Counted from the first letter of the stretch, positions 52,681 through 61,834 are shown. The stretch: 64,000 nt of DNA from an uncultured Paraprevotella sp. (GCA_944320765.1 CALUIS010000012.1:1-64000); one strand, 5' to 3'. Notes: a model not told the origin generated them from the sequence alone. Made by a program: numbers and translations.

Positions 52681-52688
52681 CAAATGTA
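52681..52688 (-). promoter_or_regulatory. -7 box for the nitroreductase gene
   Basis: The minus strand reads TACATTTG (TAnnTTTG), 26 bases before the ATG at 52654. Confidence 0.5.
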
Positions 52689-52777
52689 CATAAAAAACAA
52701 TAAAGCTGTATTTCATGCGGCCGGAAAAGTGCGGCGAGGCTTCAATTTCTAATTTTTGGAAAATGTGTGCCGTAAAG

Positions 52778-52808
52778 TTTGACCTTATGAATCTTTTGCG
52801 TATCTTTG
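52778..52808 (+). promoter_or_regulatory. Consensus promoter of the superoxide dismutase gene
   Basis: TTTG (52778-52781), a 19-base spacer, then TATCTTTG (52801-52808). This is an exact fit to the Bacteroidota sigma factor consensus and the best promoter in the window. It leaves a leader of roughly 75 bases before the start. Confidence 0.8.
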
Positions 52809-52891
52809 TTGCATGGCCGTTCGGCGTGGTGGTGGCGCCGCAAAGGACGGGCCGCTAAACCTGTTTGTCATTATTAAGAAATGGAAAAATC

Positions 52892-53515
52892 ATGTTGACG
52901 CAAAAGAACATCACATCGATGAGGGCGGCTTTTACGTTGCCGGCGCTGCCTTATGCTCCCGATGCCTTGGAGCCGGTCATCAGTCGGGAGACCATGGAGC
53001 TCCACCATGGCAAGCATCTGCAAGCCTATGTGAATACGTTGAATACCCTGGTGAAGGGTACGGAATACGAGATGTCGAATCTGGAAGAGATTGTCTGCAA
53101 GGCTCCGGCCGGTCCGTTGTTTGACAATGCCGGACAGGTTCTCAATCATACACTGTATTTTGAACAGTTCCGCCCGGTGGGGGCTGATGGCCCGTCCGTT
53201 CCGGAGGGCCTCTTGGCTGAGGCTGTCCGGTCTGCATTCGGGAGCTTCGACTTGTTGAAGGAGAAGATGGGGGCGGCCTCCACCGGTTTATTTGGTTCGG
53301 GATGGGTCTGGCTGGCTCAGGACGTACAGGGAGGGCTGGAGATTGTACGGTGTCCGAATGGCGGGAACCCGGTGACCCAAGGGCTTGTTCCTTTGTTGTG
53401 TTTCGATGTGTGGGAACATGCCTACTATGTGGATTACCGCAACCGCCGTGCCGACCATGTCGCCGCCTTGTGGCAGATTGTGGATTGGCGGGTGGTGGCC
53501 GGACGGATGAGGTGA
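52892..53515 (+). CDS. sodB: Superoxide dismutase (Fe/Mn type)
   Basis: 207 residues from the ATG at 52892. A TTG at 52865 and an ATG at 52919 (MRAAFTLPALPY) are alternatives; the last would give the most typical N-terminus. It converts superoxide to oxygen and hydrogen peroxide in the cytoplasm. All metal ligands are seen: His in ELHHGKHLQAYV, His in VLNHTLYFEQF, and the Asp and His of CFDVWEHAYYVDYRN. The GWVWLAQD region is typical. It is located with bcp and the nitroreductase in an oxygen-protection neighbourhood, though each has its own promoter. Confidence 0.94.
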   Translation: MLTQKNITSMRAAFTLPALPYAPDALEPVISRETMELHHGKHLQAYVNTLNTLVKGTEYEMSNLEEIVCKAPAGPLFDNAGQVLNHTLYFEQFRPVGADGPSVPEGLLAEAVRSAFGSFDLLKEKMGAASTGLFGSGWVWLAQDVQGGLEIVRCPNGGNPVTQGLVPLLCFDVWEHAYYVDYRNRRADHVAALWQIVDWRVVAGRMR

Positions 53516-53575
53516 AACGGATGTTTTTTTATTATATAGGTATCAGGTAAAGGGATTGGTATTGTATTAGGTGTC

Positions 53576-53608
53576 GCCCGCTGCCAATAAGGCGGCGGGC
53601 ATTTTTTG
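53576..53608. terminator. Terminator after sodB
   Basis: GCCCGCTGCC, loop AATAA, GGCGGCGGGC (one G-T wobble), then ATTTTTTG. A classical intrinsic terminator on the plus strand, placed in the 93-base gap between the convergent sodB and helicase genes. Confidence 0.9.
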
Positions 53609-55588
53609 TCAGGATTGCCCCAGCGATTTGACATAGGAGTGGAGCCGCTTGTAGAAGGACATACGGCAGAGCGTGCGGCTGTCTCCCACAAGGATGAGTT
53701 TCATCCTGGCCCGTGTGATGGCCACGTTCATGCGCCGCAGGTCGTGCAGGAATCCGATGTGGCCGCTTTCGTTGCTCCTTACCAGGCTGATGAGGACGAT
53801 GTCGCGTTCCTGCCCTTGGAAGCCGTCCACCGTGTTTACGCTCAGCAGGTGGCGGAAAGGTTTGAAGAACGGGTCGCGCCGCAGCAGGGAGCGGAGCAGT
53901 TGCACCTGCCCCTTGTAGGGAGAGATGACACCCGTGTCGATGCGTTCCTGCAGGATACGTTCCTTTCCGATTTTCGTGAAGTAGCCTTTCAGTATGTTCA
54001 GGGTGAGCCGTGCCTCTTGCGGGTTGGTGCGGCTGGTGCTGTCGGGGCTGGATGCTTCTCCGAAGTCGGGCGTGCCGTCTTGTGGCCGGTCGGGCGGCAA
54101 CGGAATGTCTTCGGGGAGGTCCATATAAGGAGCGGTCTGTTCCTCGTCTGACGTGTCAATCCATTCCATCGGCGTGTCCCAGTCCAGGATGCCCCGGTAT
54201 TTCACTTCCGGCGCGCTTTCCACTTTCCCGTCGTAAAAGCATTCGCTGGAGAAGCGCATGATGGCCTCGTTCATCCGGTATTGCGTGCGCAGCAGGCTGA
54301 CCGTGGCGGGTTGGCGTGTGGCGATGGTCTCCATGAGCGTGCGGTCCAGTCCGCCTTTCAGGGCTTCGGGACATTTGACGGTAGGCGGGAGCTGGCGGTG
54401 GTCTCCGGCCAGGATGACGCGGCCTGCCTTTTGGATGGCAATCCAGCAGGCGGCTTCGAGGGCCTGGGCCGCCTCGTCGATGAAAAGGGTGGAGAATTTC
54501 TTCCCGGCCAGCACACGGTTGCCGCTGCCGGCCAGCGTGCAGGCGATGACGCGGGCTTCGTTGAAGAGGCTTTCGTTGATGGCGATTTCCAGTTCGGTGG
54601 TCCGGTCGCGCAGCCGTGCGATTTTCTGATGGAACGCTTCCCGTCCGCCGGAGGGGCGATGGGCGTACAGTTCCCGGATTGTTTTCCGGATGGCCCAAAG
54701 CGAGGGGTAGGCAGGATGAGCCTCGAAGCGGCGTTCGTAGGTAAAGGAGAGCATCTTGTCGTTGACGCGCGACGGATTGCCGACACGCAGGACCGACACG
54801 CCACGGTCCGTCAGCTTCTCCGAAATCCAGTCCACGGCCATGTTGCTTTGGGCGCAGACAAGCACTTGGCTCTCGCGGTGGAGCGTCTCATGGATGGCTT
54901 CCACGAGGGTGGTGGTCTTGCCCGTACCCGGAGGCCCGTGCACGATCATCACATCCTTTGCGCGGAGCACTTCGTTGACGGCAGCTTCTTGTGTGGGATT
55001 CAGCCAGGGGAAACGCAACGGGTGGAACGTGAGGCGTTCCGCCGCTTTCGCGCCGTAGCATACTTCACGGAGTTCGGCCAGGCGGCCATGCTTGGCCGAT
55101 GCCACGCGGTCGAGTGCCTCGAACATCAGCCTGTAGGTTGTTTCGTCCAGATAAAGCTGCACGCCGATACGCTCGCCGCTCCTCAGTCGCGTCAGCGCCT
55201 CGCCGTCCGGCAGGGCGATGACCATCAGGTTGCCGTCCACGTAGCTTACCGTGGCGGTGAACTTGAAATAGTGCAGGAGGCCGCCGTTCCCTTTTCCCCG
55301 TCGTGTTTCCCCCGACGCGTCCTGGGTGAAGAAACAGACCTGCTTGCCCGGCTCGAAGCCGTGGTCCTGGTCGGTGTGTTCCGTGCGTTCCACCTCGATG
55401 ACCAGTTGGTTGAGCGAGTTGTAGTAGCTTCGTCCCAGGCTCAGCGGGTACCAGCAGTAACCTTGCGCCACTTTCCGGGCCACGCCTGCCGTTTCCGTTT
55501 GTGCGCGGAACTGTTCCCTTTCGTATTGGTACTCCAGTTCCAGCAGCTGTTTCTGCTGTTGGAGCCATAAAATGGATGATGCGGGCAT
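53609..55588 (-). CDS. Upf1/IGHMBP2-like SF1B helicase
   Basis: 659 residues. N-terminal beta-barrel-like region (about 30-180; WYPLSLGRSYYNSLNQLVIEV) followed by an SF1B motor: NPTQEAAVNEVL (Q motif), GPPGTGKTTT (218-227), CAQSNMAVDWI, LFIDEAAQALEAA (Walker B, DEAA), LAGDHRQLPPTV (motif III), LRTQYRMNEAIM (motif IV), VNTVDGFQGQERDIVLISLVRS (motif V) and RRMNVAITRARMKLILVG (motif VI). Members unwind RNA or DNA; the bacterial role is poorly defined. It lies 8 bases after the EamA transporter gene, so the two are probably co-transcribed, an arrangement with no obvious functional logic. Confidence 0.9.
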   Translation of the reverse strand: MPASSILWLQQQKQLLELEYQYEREQFRAQTETAGVARKVAQGYCWYPLSLGRSYYNSLNQLVIEVERTEHTDQDHGFEPGKQVCFFTQDASGETRRGKGNGGLLHYFKFTATVSYVDGNLMVIALPDGEALTRLRSGERIGVQLYLDETTYRLMFEALDRVASAKHGRLAELREVCYGAKAAERLTFHPLRFPWLNPTQEAAVNEVLRAKDVMIVHGPPGTGKTTTLVEAIHETLHRESQVLVCAQSNMAVDWISEKLTDRGVSVLRVGNPSRVNDKMLSFTYERRFEAHPAYPSLWAIRKTIRELYAHRPSGGREAFHQKIARLRDRTTELEIAINESLFNEARVIACTLAGSGNRVLAGKKFSTLFIDEAAQALEAACWIAIQKAGRVILAGDHRQLPPTVKCPEALKGGLDRTLMETIATRQPATVSLLRTQYRMNEAIMRFSSECFYDGKVESAPEVKYRGILDWDTPMEWIDTSDEEQTAPYMDLPEDIPLPPDRPQDGTPDFGEASSPDSTSRTNPQEARLTLNILKGYFTKIGKERILQERIDTGVISPYKGQVQLLRSLLRRDPFFKPFRHLLSVNTVDGFQGQERDIVLISLVRSNESGHIGFLHDLRRMNVAITRARMKLILVGDSRTLCRMSFYKRLHSYVKSLGQS

Positions 55589-55596
55589 AGGGCGGC

Positions 55597-56538
55597 TCAG
55601 GATTTAGGGGTGGGGGAGGCGGTCCTTTCGGCTTTGAGGTCGGCGCGGCTCTTGCTGTGGGTCACCAGCCACACGCCCGCGAACACCAGGATGACGGCCA
55701 GTCCCTGGCTCCATCCGAACACGCCCAGCCCGGTGGCCACACTGACGATGCAGGCCACGATGGGCTGCACATAGTTGTACATGCTCACGATGGTGGGGCG
55801 TAGCATCTTCTGTCCGGTCATCATCAGGATGTATGCCAGATAGGTGGCGGCAAAGACCACGAAGGCCGTCTCCAGCCAGGTTGCGGCGGGAATCCCGTTC
55901 CAAGGCAGCATGGCCAGTTCCTTGTAGGTGAAGGGCAGGATGACGATGGAGGCGTACGTGAACATCCATTTCATGCAGGTCACGACGGTGTACTTTTGTA
56001 TGAGTTTCTTAAAAACCGTCAGGTAGACGGCGAAGCTGCATTGCGCGGTGAGGCACAGCAGGTCGCCGGACAGATTGCCTTCGCCTTCTTGGGTGGTATG
56101 GCCGTTGCCCAAGATGAGCAGCAAGGCGCCGACGGCGCCGCAGAAGATGCCCAGCACTTTCTTGTTCGTCACGGGTTCCTTGAGGAACAGGGCCGCAAGG
56201 ATCATGGTGACGATGGGCAGGGTGGTGGTGACGATGCTGGCATTTACGGGCGAGGTCATGGACAGCCCGATGGTGAAGCAGCATTGGTTGAACACGATGG
56301 CCAGCATACCGGCGAAGAAGAACATCAGCAGGTCGCGCGGAGGGACCTCTTCCTGATGGCGGCTGAATACGGATGTCGCCCAAAAGCATACGGCCGCCCC
56401 CACGACGCGGAAGCTGACCAATGCCAGTCCGCTGACGCCGTGGCTCATGGCGTCTTTCCCGAGCGGGGACATCAGTCCCCAGGCGGCACAGGCCGCGAAC
56501 ATGCAGAGGTGGCCTGTCAGATTCTTGTCTTTATACAT
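55597..56538 (-). CDS. EamA/DMT family transporter
   Basis: 313 residues with ten predicted membrane helices in two EamA repeats (about 8-145 and 160-300). Examples are LCMFAACAAWGLMSPLGKDA at the start, VNASIVTTTLPIVTMILAALF closing repeat 1, and YNYVQPIVACIVSVATGL in repeat 2. The family exports small metabolites such as amino acids; substrate unknown. First gene of a two-gene unit with the SF1B helicase. A TAACTTTG -7 box lies on the minus strand at 56568-56575. Confidence 0.9.
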   Translation of the reverse strand: MYKDKNLTGHLCMFAACAAWGLMSPLGKDAMSHGVSGLALVSFRVVGAAVCFWATSVFSRHQEEVPPRDLLMFFFAGMLAIVFNQCCFTIGLSMTSPVNASIVTTTLPIVTMILAALFLKEPVTNKKVLGIFCGAVGALLLILGNGHTTQEGEGNLSGDLLCLTAQCSFAVYLTVFKKLIQKYTVVTCMKWMFTYASIVILPFTYKELAMLPWNGIPAATWLETAFVVFAATYLAYILMMTGQKMLRPTIVSMYNYVQPIVACIVSVATGLGVFGWSQGLAVILVFAGVWLVTHSKSRADLKAERTASPTPKS

Positions 56539-56631
56539 CTTTCGTTGATGAGTTGGAAAAACGGATGCAAAGTTACGTCTTTCATCACAAAATTTAGCAT
56601 TTCCACGCCGTTTCTTTTCAGCGGAAAGTCC

Positions 56632-56639
56632 TATCTTTG
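56632..56639 (+). promoter_or_regulatory. -7 box for the ATPase/DUF4435 pair
   Basis: TATCTTTG (TAnnTTTG), 27 bases before the ATG at 56667. Upstream T-rich sequence (TTTCTTTTC) may supply a weak -33 element. Confidence 0.5.
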
Positions 56640-56666
56640 TAGTAAGAGGATTTTAAAGCAAGGGCT

Positions 56667-57497
56667 ATGGAGAAATTCGGGGAATATATCCGGCGGATAG
56701 AGATAGAGTCTCTGTGGAGCGGAAAGAAACATATCGTGTGGGACTTGGAGCGTTCGGTCAATATCCTAAGCGGTGTGAACGGTGTGGGCAAGAGCACTAT
56801 CCTGAAGAAGGTGGTGGCCAGGCTGGTTCGTGGCATGAAGGAGGGGGGCGAGGCCGGACCGGACGTGAAGCTTACGTTCGAGCCGGCGGATGCCGTGACG
56901 GTGCGTTTCGATGTCATCCACAGTTTCGACCGCCCGCTGGTGCATGGGAGCGTATTGGAGAAGCTGGCCGACGCACGTGTGGTGACAGAACTGGACCGGC
57001 AGCTGTATCTCCTGCAACGCCGTTATCTGGATTATCAGGTCAACGTGGGAAACCGCATGATTGCCATGCTCACCAGTGGTGACCCCCAGGCCCGCGAGAA
57101 AGCCCAGGAGGCCGCGTTGGCCCGCGTGCAGTTTCAAGACATGGTGGACGACCTGTTCAGCGAGACGGGGAAGAAAATCGTGCGAAGCAGCAATGAGATA
57201 CAGCTGGAGCAGTTTGGCGAGATGCTGTCTCCTTACAAGCTTTCTTCCGGCGAGAAGCAGATGCTGGTCATCTTGCTTACGGTGCTGGTGGAGGACCGCC
57301 TGCCCTATGTGCTTTTCATGGACGAACCGGAAATCAGCCTGCACGTGGAATGGCAGCAGAAGCTGATAGGGCTGATACAACAGCTGAACCCGAACGTGCA
57401 GATTATCCTCACCACACACTCGCCGGCCATGATCATGAACGGATGGATGGACGCGGTGACGGAAGTGACCGACATCACGCAGGAACCGGCGGAGTAA
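56667..57497 (+). CDS. ABC/SMC-like AAA ATPase (AAA_21 type), possible defence ATPase
   Basis: 276 residues. Complete ATPase core: Walker A GVNGVGKST (36-44), signature LSSGEKQM (192-199), Walker B YVLFMDEPEISLH (214-226), and the switch His251 in LTTHSPAM. Between them is a helical insertion (about 95-185) without recognised features. This is the OLD/RecF-like ATPase layout found in many toxin or defence pairs. The next gene, 14 bases downstream, encodes a DUF4435 TOPRIM protein; ATPase plus DUF4435 is the composition of PARIS (AriA plus AriB). At 276 residues it is shorter than AriA proteins I recall, so PARIS proper is not certain. A house-keeping role is also possible. Confidence 0.8.
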   Translation: MEKFGEYIRRIEIESLWSGKKHIVWDLERSVNILSGVNGVGKSTILKKVVARLVRGMKEGGEAGPDVKLTFEPADAVTVRFDVIHSFDRPLVHGSVLEKLADARVVTELDRQLYLLQRRYLDYQVNVGNRMIAMLTSGDPQAREKAQEAALARVQFQDMVDDLFSETGKKIVRSSNEIQLEQFGEMLSPYKLSSGEKQMLVILLTVLVEDRLPYVLFMDEPEISLHVEWQQKLIGLIQQLNPNVQIILTTHSPAMIMNGWMDAVTEVTDITQEPAE

Positions 57498-57500
57498 GGA

Positions 57501-57508
57501 AAGGAGGG
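57501..57508 (+). promoter_or_regulatory. Canonical Shine-Dalgarno before the DUF4435 gene
   Basis: AAGGAGGG ends three bases before the ATG at 57512. Strong Shine-Dalgarno sequences are rare in Bacteroidota, and this one decides the start of the downstream gene, excluding an in-frame ATG at 57350 inside the ATPase gene. Confidence 0.7.
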
Positions 57509-57511
57509 AGT

Positions 57512-58543
57512 ATGTCCAAAAGATTGTCGGAGAACCTGACTTCCTTGTACCTGGGGGCGGCGCAAAGGCTGAAGCCCAAGACCGCGCGCAAGAAGATCGT
57601 GGCCTACGTGGAAAGTTATGACGATGTGTTTTTCTGGCGTACCGTGCTGGATGACTTCGAGGACGACCGGCACTATTTTGAAATCATGCTGCCCTCGCGC
57701 AGCTCGCTGGGAAAAGGAAAGAAACTGGTGCTGACCAACAAGCTGGGGCCGCAGTTGGGAACCTATATGATTGCGTGTGTGGATGCGGACTATGATTACT
57801 TGCTGCAGGACACTACGCCGACCTCACGGATGATCAACCGGAACCCGTTCGTGTTCCACACTTATGCTTATGCCATCGAGAACTACCAGTGTTATGCCGA
57901 GACGCTGCACCGCGTCTGCGTGATGGCCACGCTCAACGACCGGCAGGTGGTGGATTTCGCGGGATTCATGCGCGAATATTCCCTGATTGTCTGGCCGCTA
58001 TTCGTGTGGTCCGTATGGATGTACCGGAACGACCATTACCGTGAGTTCACGCTGACGGAATTCGGCAACCATGTCAGTTTCAGCGACATCAATGTCTACC
58101 ATCCGGAGCGTTCGCTGGAACTGGTCCGTCGCAAGGTGAACCGGAAGATGGCTTGGCTGCAACGCCATTACCCCCAGGCGAAGAAGAATTATGAGACCCT
58201 GAAGGCGGAGCTGCTGGAACTGGGGGTCACGCCGGAGACCACCTATTTATATATCCAAGGGCATACGTTGTTCGACAATGTGATTTCCCCCTTGTTGGAT
58301 CCCGTTTGCGTCCTGTTGCGCAAGGAGCGGGAGAGGGAAATACGTAACCTGGCAGAACATGACATCCAGCGGCAGAACGAGTTGGCGTGCTACCAGCACA
58401 GCCAGAATGCCGTGGAGGACATGTTGCGCAGGAATGTCGGTTTCAAGGACGCGCCGCCTTACAAGTTGCTCCAACGGGACATCCGCCGTTTCTTGGAGCG
58501 TGTGGACGATACGGTCACACAAAATACTTGTCCAGCTTCTTGA
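57512..58543 (+). CDS. DUF4435 TOPRIM-fold protein, partner of the ATPase
   Basis: 343 residues. TOPRIM motifs are visible: the catalytic Glu in KIVAYVESYDDVFFW (E34) and the acidic pair in IACVDADYDYLL (D91, D93, D95). DUF4435 proteins include AriB of the PARIS anti-phage system and are related to the OLD-family nucleases. The rest contains a middle region with FVFHTYAYAIENYQCY and a basic helical C-terminus (KEREREIRNLAEHDI; LLQRDIRRFLERV). Coupled to the ATPase gene (14-base gap), it may form an ATPase-gated nuclease. The last 29 bases overlap the 3' end of trkA on the opposite strand. Nuclease activity is inferred from motifs only. Confidence 0.8.
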   Translation: MSKRLSENLTSLYLGAAQRLKPKTARKKIVAYVESYDDVFFWRTVLDDFEDDRHYFEIMLPSRSSLGKGKKLVLTNKLGPQLGTYMIACVDADYDYLLQDTTPTSRMINRNPFVFHTYAYAIENYQCYAETLHRVCVMATLNDRQVVDFAGFMREYSLIVWPLFVWSVWMYRNDHYREFTLTEFGNHVSFSDINVYHPERSLELVRRKVNRKMAWLQRHYPQAKKNYETLKAELLELGVTPETTYLYIQGHTLFDNVISPLLDPVCVLLRKEREREIRNLAEHDIQRQNELACYQHSQNAVEDMLRRNVGFKDAPPYKLLQRDIRRFLERVDDTVTQNTCPAS

Positions 58544-59858
58544 TGAACATGTTCTGGCAGAACACGACCACGCTGTCGCCTTCCTGTATCTGGGTCATGC
58601 CGTTCACGTGCATGCCTTCTCCGTTCCGCACCAGGCCGCCGATGGCCACGCCGTGGGGAAGGCCAAGGTCCTTCACTTGCTTCTTGGTGACTCTTGCGCC
58701 GGCTTTCACTTCAAATTCGGCCACGTCCGCATCGGCCACAGTCAGGCACTTCACGTTGCTGACATCCGCGTCCAGCATCATCTGGTAGATGTGGCTGGCC
58801 GCGATGGTCTTCTTGTTGATGATGGTGCCGATGTCCAGTTTCTCGGCCATGGAGATGTAATCCATGTTGTCCACCAGTGCCACGGTCTTTCTCACCCCGA
58901 GCCGTTTGGCCGTGAGGCAGGCCAGGATGTTGCTTTCGCTTTGTCCGGTGAGGGCGACGAAAGCTTGTGTGTGCTGTATGCCTTCCGTGATGAGCAGCGA
59001 GGAGTCGCGGGCGTCCCCGTTGATGACCATCACGTCGCGGTCGCCCAAGGCCTCGTTCAGCTCGTTGCAGCGTGCGGGGTCGCTTTCGATGATTTTCACT
59101 TCCATGTAGCCCGGCACGTTCAGGGCCGTATGCATGGCTGTCCGTCCCCCTCCCATGATCATGACGTTCTTGACATCCGCGTAATGCTCTTTCCCTACGA
59201 TTTTGCGGATGTAGGGGATGTATTTCTTGGTGGTCATGAAATATACGATGTCATCCAACTGCAGCACGGCGTCACCGTTGGGGATGATGGTCGTGTCGTC
59301 CCGTTTGATGGCCACGACGTGGTAGCAGGTGTCGGGGCCGCACAGTGTTTTCAGGGGGATGTTGAGGATTTCGGCCGTGGCCCTCAGCTTGATGCCCAGC
59401 ATGACCAGCGCGCCGTTGTGTACCTCCCACCATTGGCGCACCCAACTGTGCCTGATGCCTTCCACGATGTCGCGCGCGGCCAGGATTTCGGGGAAGATGA
59501 GTGAGCTGATTCCGATGTTCTTGAAGAACTCCTTGTATTCCGGTTCCAGATACTCGGCGTTGTCGATACGGGCCACGGTCTTGTGCGCCCCCAGCGTGTG
59601 GGCCAGCATACAGCATGTGATGTTCTTCATCTCGTCGGGGGTGACGGCGATGAACAGGTCGGCATGTGAGGTGCCGGCTTCCTTAAGTCCTTTGATGGAC
59701 GTGGGTTTCACGTTTACGGTCATGAGATCCACGTTGTCCGCCACTTTGGACAGTTTGTCCTCGTTCTCGTCTATGAGCGTGATGTCCTGGCTTTCCTTGG
59801 CCAGAAGTTGCGCTAAGTGTGTGCCTACCGCGCCGGCACCGGCGATGATGATTTTCAT
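58515..59858 (-). CDS. trkA: TrkA, NAD-binding regulator of potassium uptake
   Basis: 447 residues from the ATG at 59858 (MKIIIAGAGAVGTHLAQLLA); a longer frame extends into dxs and is rejected. Two RCK_N Rossmann domains (GAGAVG near residue 7; IMGGGRTAMHTAL near 235) each followed by an RCK_C domain, the full TrkA layout. It binds NAD(H) on the cytoplasmic face of the TrkH/TrkG potassium channel. Only four bases separate it from dxs. trkH, often the next gene in Bacteroidales, is not present here; its place is taken by the convergent DUF4435 gene. Confidence 0.94.
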   Translation of the reverse strand: MKIIIAGAGAVGTHLAQLLAKESQDITLIDENEDKLSKVADNVDLMTVNVKPTSIKGLKEAGTSHADLFIAVTPDEMKNITCCMLAHTLGAHKTVARIDNAEYLEPEYKEFFKNIGISSLIFPEILAARDIVEGIRHSWVRQWWEVHNGALVMLGIKLRATAEILNIPLKTLCGPDTCYHVVAIKRDDTTIIPNGDAVLQLDDIVYFMTTKKYIPYIRKIVGKEHYADVKNVMIMGGGRTAMHTALNVPGYMEVKIIESDPARCNELNEALGDRDVMVINGDARDSSLLITEGIQHTQAFVALTGQSESNILACLTAKRLGVRKTVALVDNMDYISMAEKLDIGTIINKKTIAASHIYQMMLDADVSNVKCLTVADADVAEFEVKAGARVTKKQVKDLGLPHGVAIGGLVRNGEGMHVNGMTQIQEGDSVVVFCQNMFIKKLDKYFV

Positions 59859-59862
59859 GTGA

Positions 59863-61785
59863 CTATTTTTGTGAGATGGAACGGAGTTGTGCGATGATAC
59901 CTTCGCGGTCGATTCCCACGATATGCCGGAGTTGTTCCACGGTGCCATGTTCGACGAACTCGTCGGGAAGCCCCATCCGCACGACATGGGGGGAGAGGGC
60001 GTGGTCGGCCATGTATTCCAATACTGCCGAACCGAGACCGCCGCGGATGACCCCGTCTTCCAGCGTGATGATTCTCGAAAAGCGGATGCCCACTTCCTGC
60101 AGGATGTCTTCGTCTATGGGTTTGAGGAAGCGCATGTCGTAATGGGCCACGGTGAGCGGGTGGCCCTCTTCTTCCTGTTGGCGTTCAAAATCCCTGATGG
60201 CTTGTGCCGCCGTGTTCCCGATGGGACCCAGGGACAGGACGGCGATGTCGTTGCCGTCTTTGAGCTTCCGCCCCTTCCCGACCTCAATGGCTTCGAGCGG
60301 GCATCTCCAGTCGGTATGCTCGCCGCGTCCTCTCGGGTAGCGGATGACGAACGGGCCCATGTCCGGCAGCTGTGCCGTGTACATGAGGCGGCGGAGTTCT
60401 TTCTCGTCGAGCGGGGATGATATGGTGAGATGGGGGATAGGCCGTAAGGCGGCCAGGTCGAATGCTCCGTGGTGCGTGGGGCCGTCTTCCCCCACCAGTC
60501 CGGCCCGGTCCAGGCATAGGACCACATGCAGCCGTTCGATGGCCACATCGTGGATGATGTGGTCGAACGCCCGCTGGGCGAAGGACGAATAGATGTTGCA
60601 GTAGGGAATCAGGCCGTCTTGTGCCATGCCGCCGGAGAAGGTCACGGCGTGCCCTTCGGCGATTCCCACGTCGAATGCCCGGTCCGGCATGGCTTTCATC
60701 AGGATGTTCATGGAACACCCTGAGGGCATGGCCGGAGTGACCCCCACAATCCTTGGATTGGCTTGGGCCAGTTCCAGCAGGGTCTCGCCGAACACGTCCT
60801 GGTAACGTGGCGGGAGGTTGCTGGTGTCCGGTTTGATGATTTCGCCCGTCTCCTTGTCGAACTTGCCGGGGGCGTGCCACACGTCAGCCGCCTCTTCTGC
60901 CGGTTTGAACCCTTTCCCCTTGACGGTGTGGATGTGGAGCAGTTTCGGGCCTTTCATGTTTTTCAGGCTTCGTAACGTATGCACCAGTTCGATGACGTTG
61001 TGTCCGTCGCTGGGTCCGAAGTAGCGGATGTTCATTCCTTCAAAGACATTCTGTTGTCTGCTGATGAGTGATTTCAGCGAGTTGTTGAACCGGATGAGGC
61101 TCTTGCGTTTCTCGTCGTCGAGCCATCCCCAGTTGAACAGTTTCTGTGAGGCGAGGAAGCGCATCCGGTTGTAGAAGCTGCTGGTGTGCAGCTGGTGGAT
61201 ATAATGGTTCATGCCCCCAACGCTCCTGTCGATACTCATGTTGTTGTCGTTCAGCACGATGAGGATGTCGTTGGGCGTGGAGGATGCGTTGTTCAGCCCT
61301 TCGAATGCCAGCCCGCCGCTCATGGAGCCGTCTCCGATGACCGCCACGATGTGCCGGTCGGTCTCGCCTTTGTTGGCAGAAGCCACGGCCATGCCCAAGG
61401 CGGCCGAGATGGAGTTGGAGGCGTGTCCGCAGGTGAAGGTGTCGTACTCGCTTTCCGAGGGTGAGGGGAATGGCTTCAGGCCGTGCAGTTTACGGTTGGT
61501 GGAGAACCGGTCGCGTCGGCCGGTCAGGATTTTGTGTCCGTAGGCTTGGTGTCCCACGTCCCATACGATGCGGTCGTAGGGCGTGTTGTACACGTAATGC
61601 AGGGCTACGGTGAGTTCCACGACCCCCAGGCTGGAGGCGAAGTGTCCCGGGTTGTCCGCCAGTTCGTCGATGATGTCCTGGCGCAGTTCTTGGCACACTT
61701 GCGGGAGCCGTTCTACGGGCAAGCGGCGCAAATCAGTCGGGAAGTTGATTCCGGACAGCAGTTTATATGTCTTTTTGTCGGTCAT
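59863..61785 (-). CDS. dxs: 1-deoxy-D-xylulose-5-phosphate synthase
   Basis: 640 residues. First enzyme of the MEP isoprenoid pathway: condenses pyruvate and glyceraldehyde 3-phosphate using thiamine diphosphate. Signatures: [20 protein letters not shown] with the active-site His, [17 protein letters not shown], the ThDP motif [27 protein letters not shown], then the transketolase pyrimidine domain ([38 protein letters not shown]) and C-terminal domain. Length and order are normal. First gene of the dxs-trkA operon, with a -7 box on the minus strand at 61805-61812 (TAATTTTG). Confidence 0.97.
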   Translation of the reverse strand: MTDKKTYKLLSGINFPTDLRRLPVERLPQVCQELRQDIIDELADNPGHFASSLGVVELTVALHYVYNTPYDRIVWDVGHQAYGHKILTGRRDRFSTNRKLHGLKPFPSPSESEYDTFTCGHASNSISAALGMAVASANKGETDRHIVAVIGDGSMSGGLAFEGLNNASSTPNDILIVLNDNNMSIDRSVGGMNHYIHQLHTSSFYNRMRFLASQKLFNWGWLDDEKRKSLIRFNNSLKSLISRQQNVFEGMNIRYFGPSDGHNVIELVHTLRSLKNMKGPKLLHIHTVKGKGFKPAEEAADVWHAPGKFDKETGEIIKPDTSNLPPRYQDVFGETLLELAQANPRIVGVTPAMPSGCSMNILMKAMPDRAFDVGIAEGHAVTFSGGMAQDGLIPYCNIYSSFAQRAFDHIIHDVAIERLHVVLCLDRAGLVGEDGPTHHGAFDLAALRPIPHLTISSPLDEKELRRLMYTAQLPDMGPFVIRYPRGRGEHTDWRCPLEAIEVGKGRKLKDGNDIAVLSLGPIGNTAAQAIRDFERQQEEEGHPLTVAHYDMRFLKPIDEDILQEVGIRFSRIITLEDGVIRGGLGSAVLEYMADHALSPHVVRMGLPDEFVEHGTVEQLRHIVGIDREGIIAQLRSISQK

Positions 61786-61804
61786 TCGTTTGAATTAGTC
61801 CATG

Positions 61805-61812
61805 CAAAATTA
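61805..61812 (-). promoter_or_regulatory. -7 box for dxs-trkA
   Basis: The minus strand reads TAATTTTG (TAnnTTTG), 19 bases before the ATG at 61785. Confidence 0.5.
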
Positions 61813-61834
61813 GCATAATTTCAGATATGTTGCG

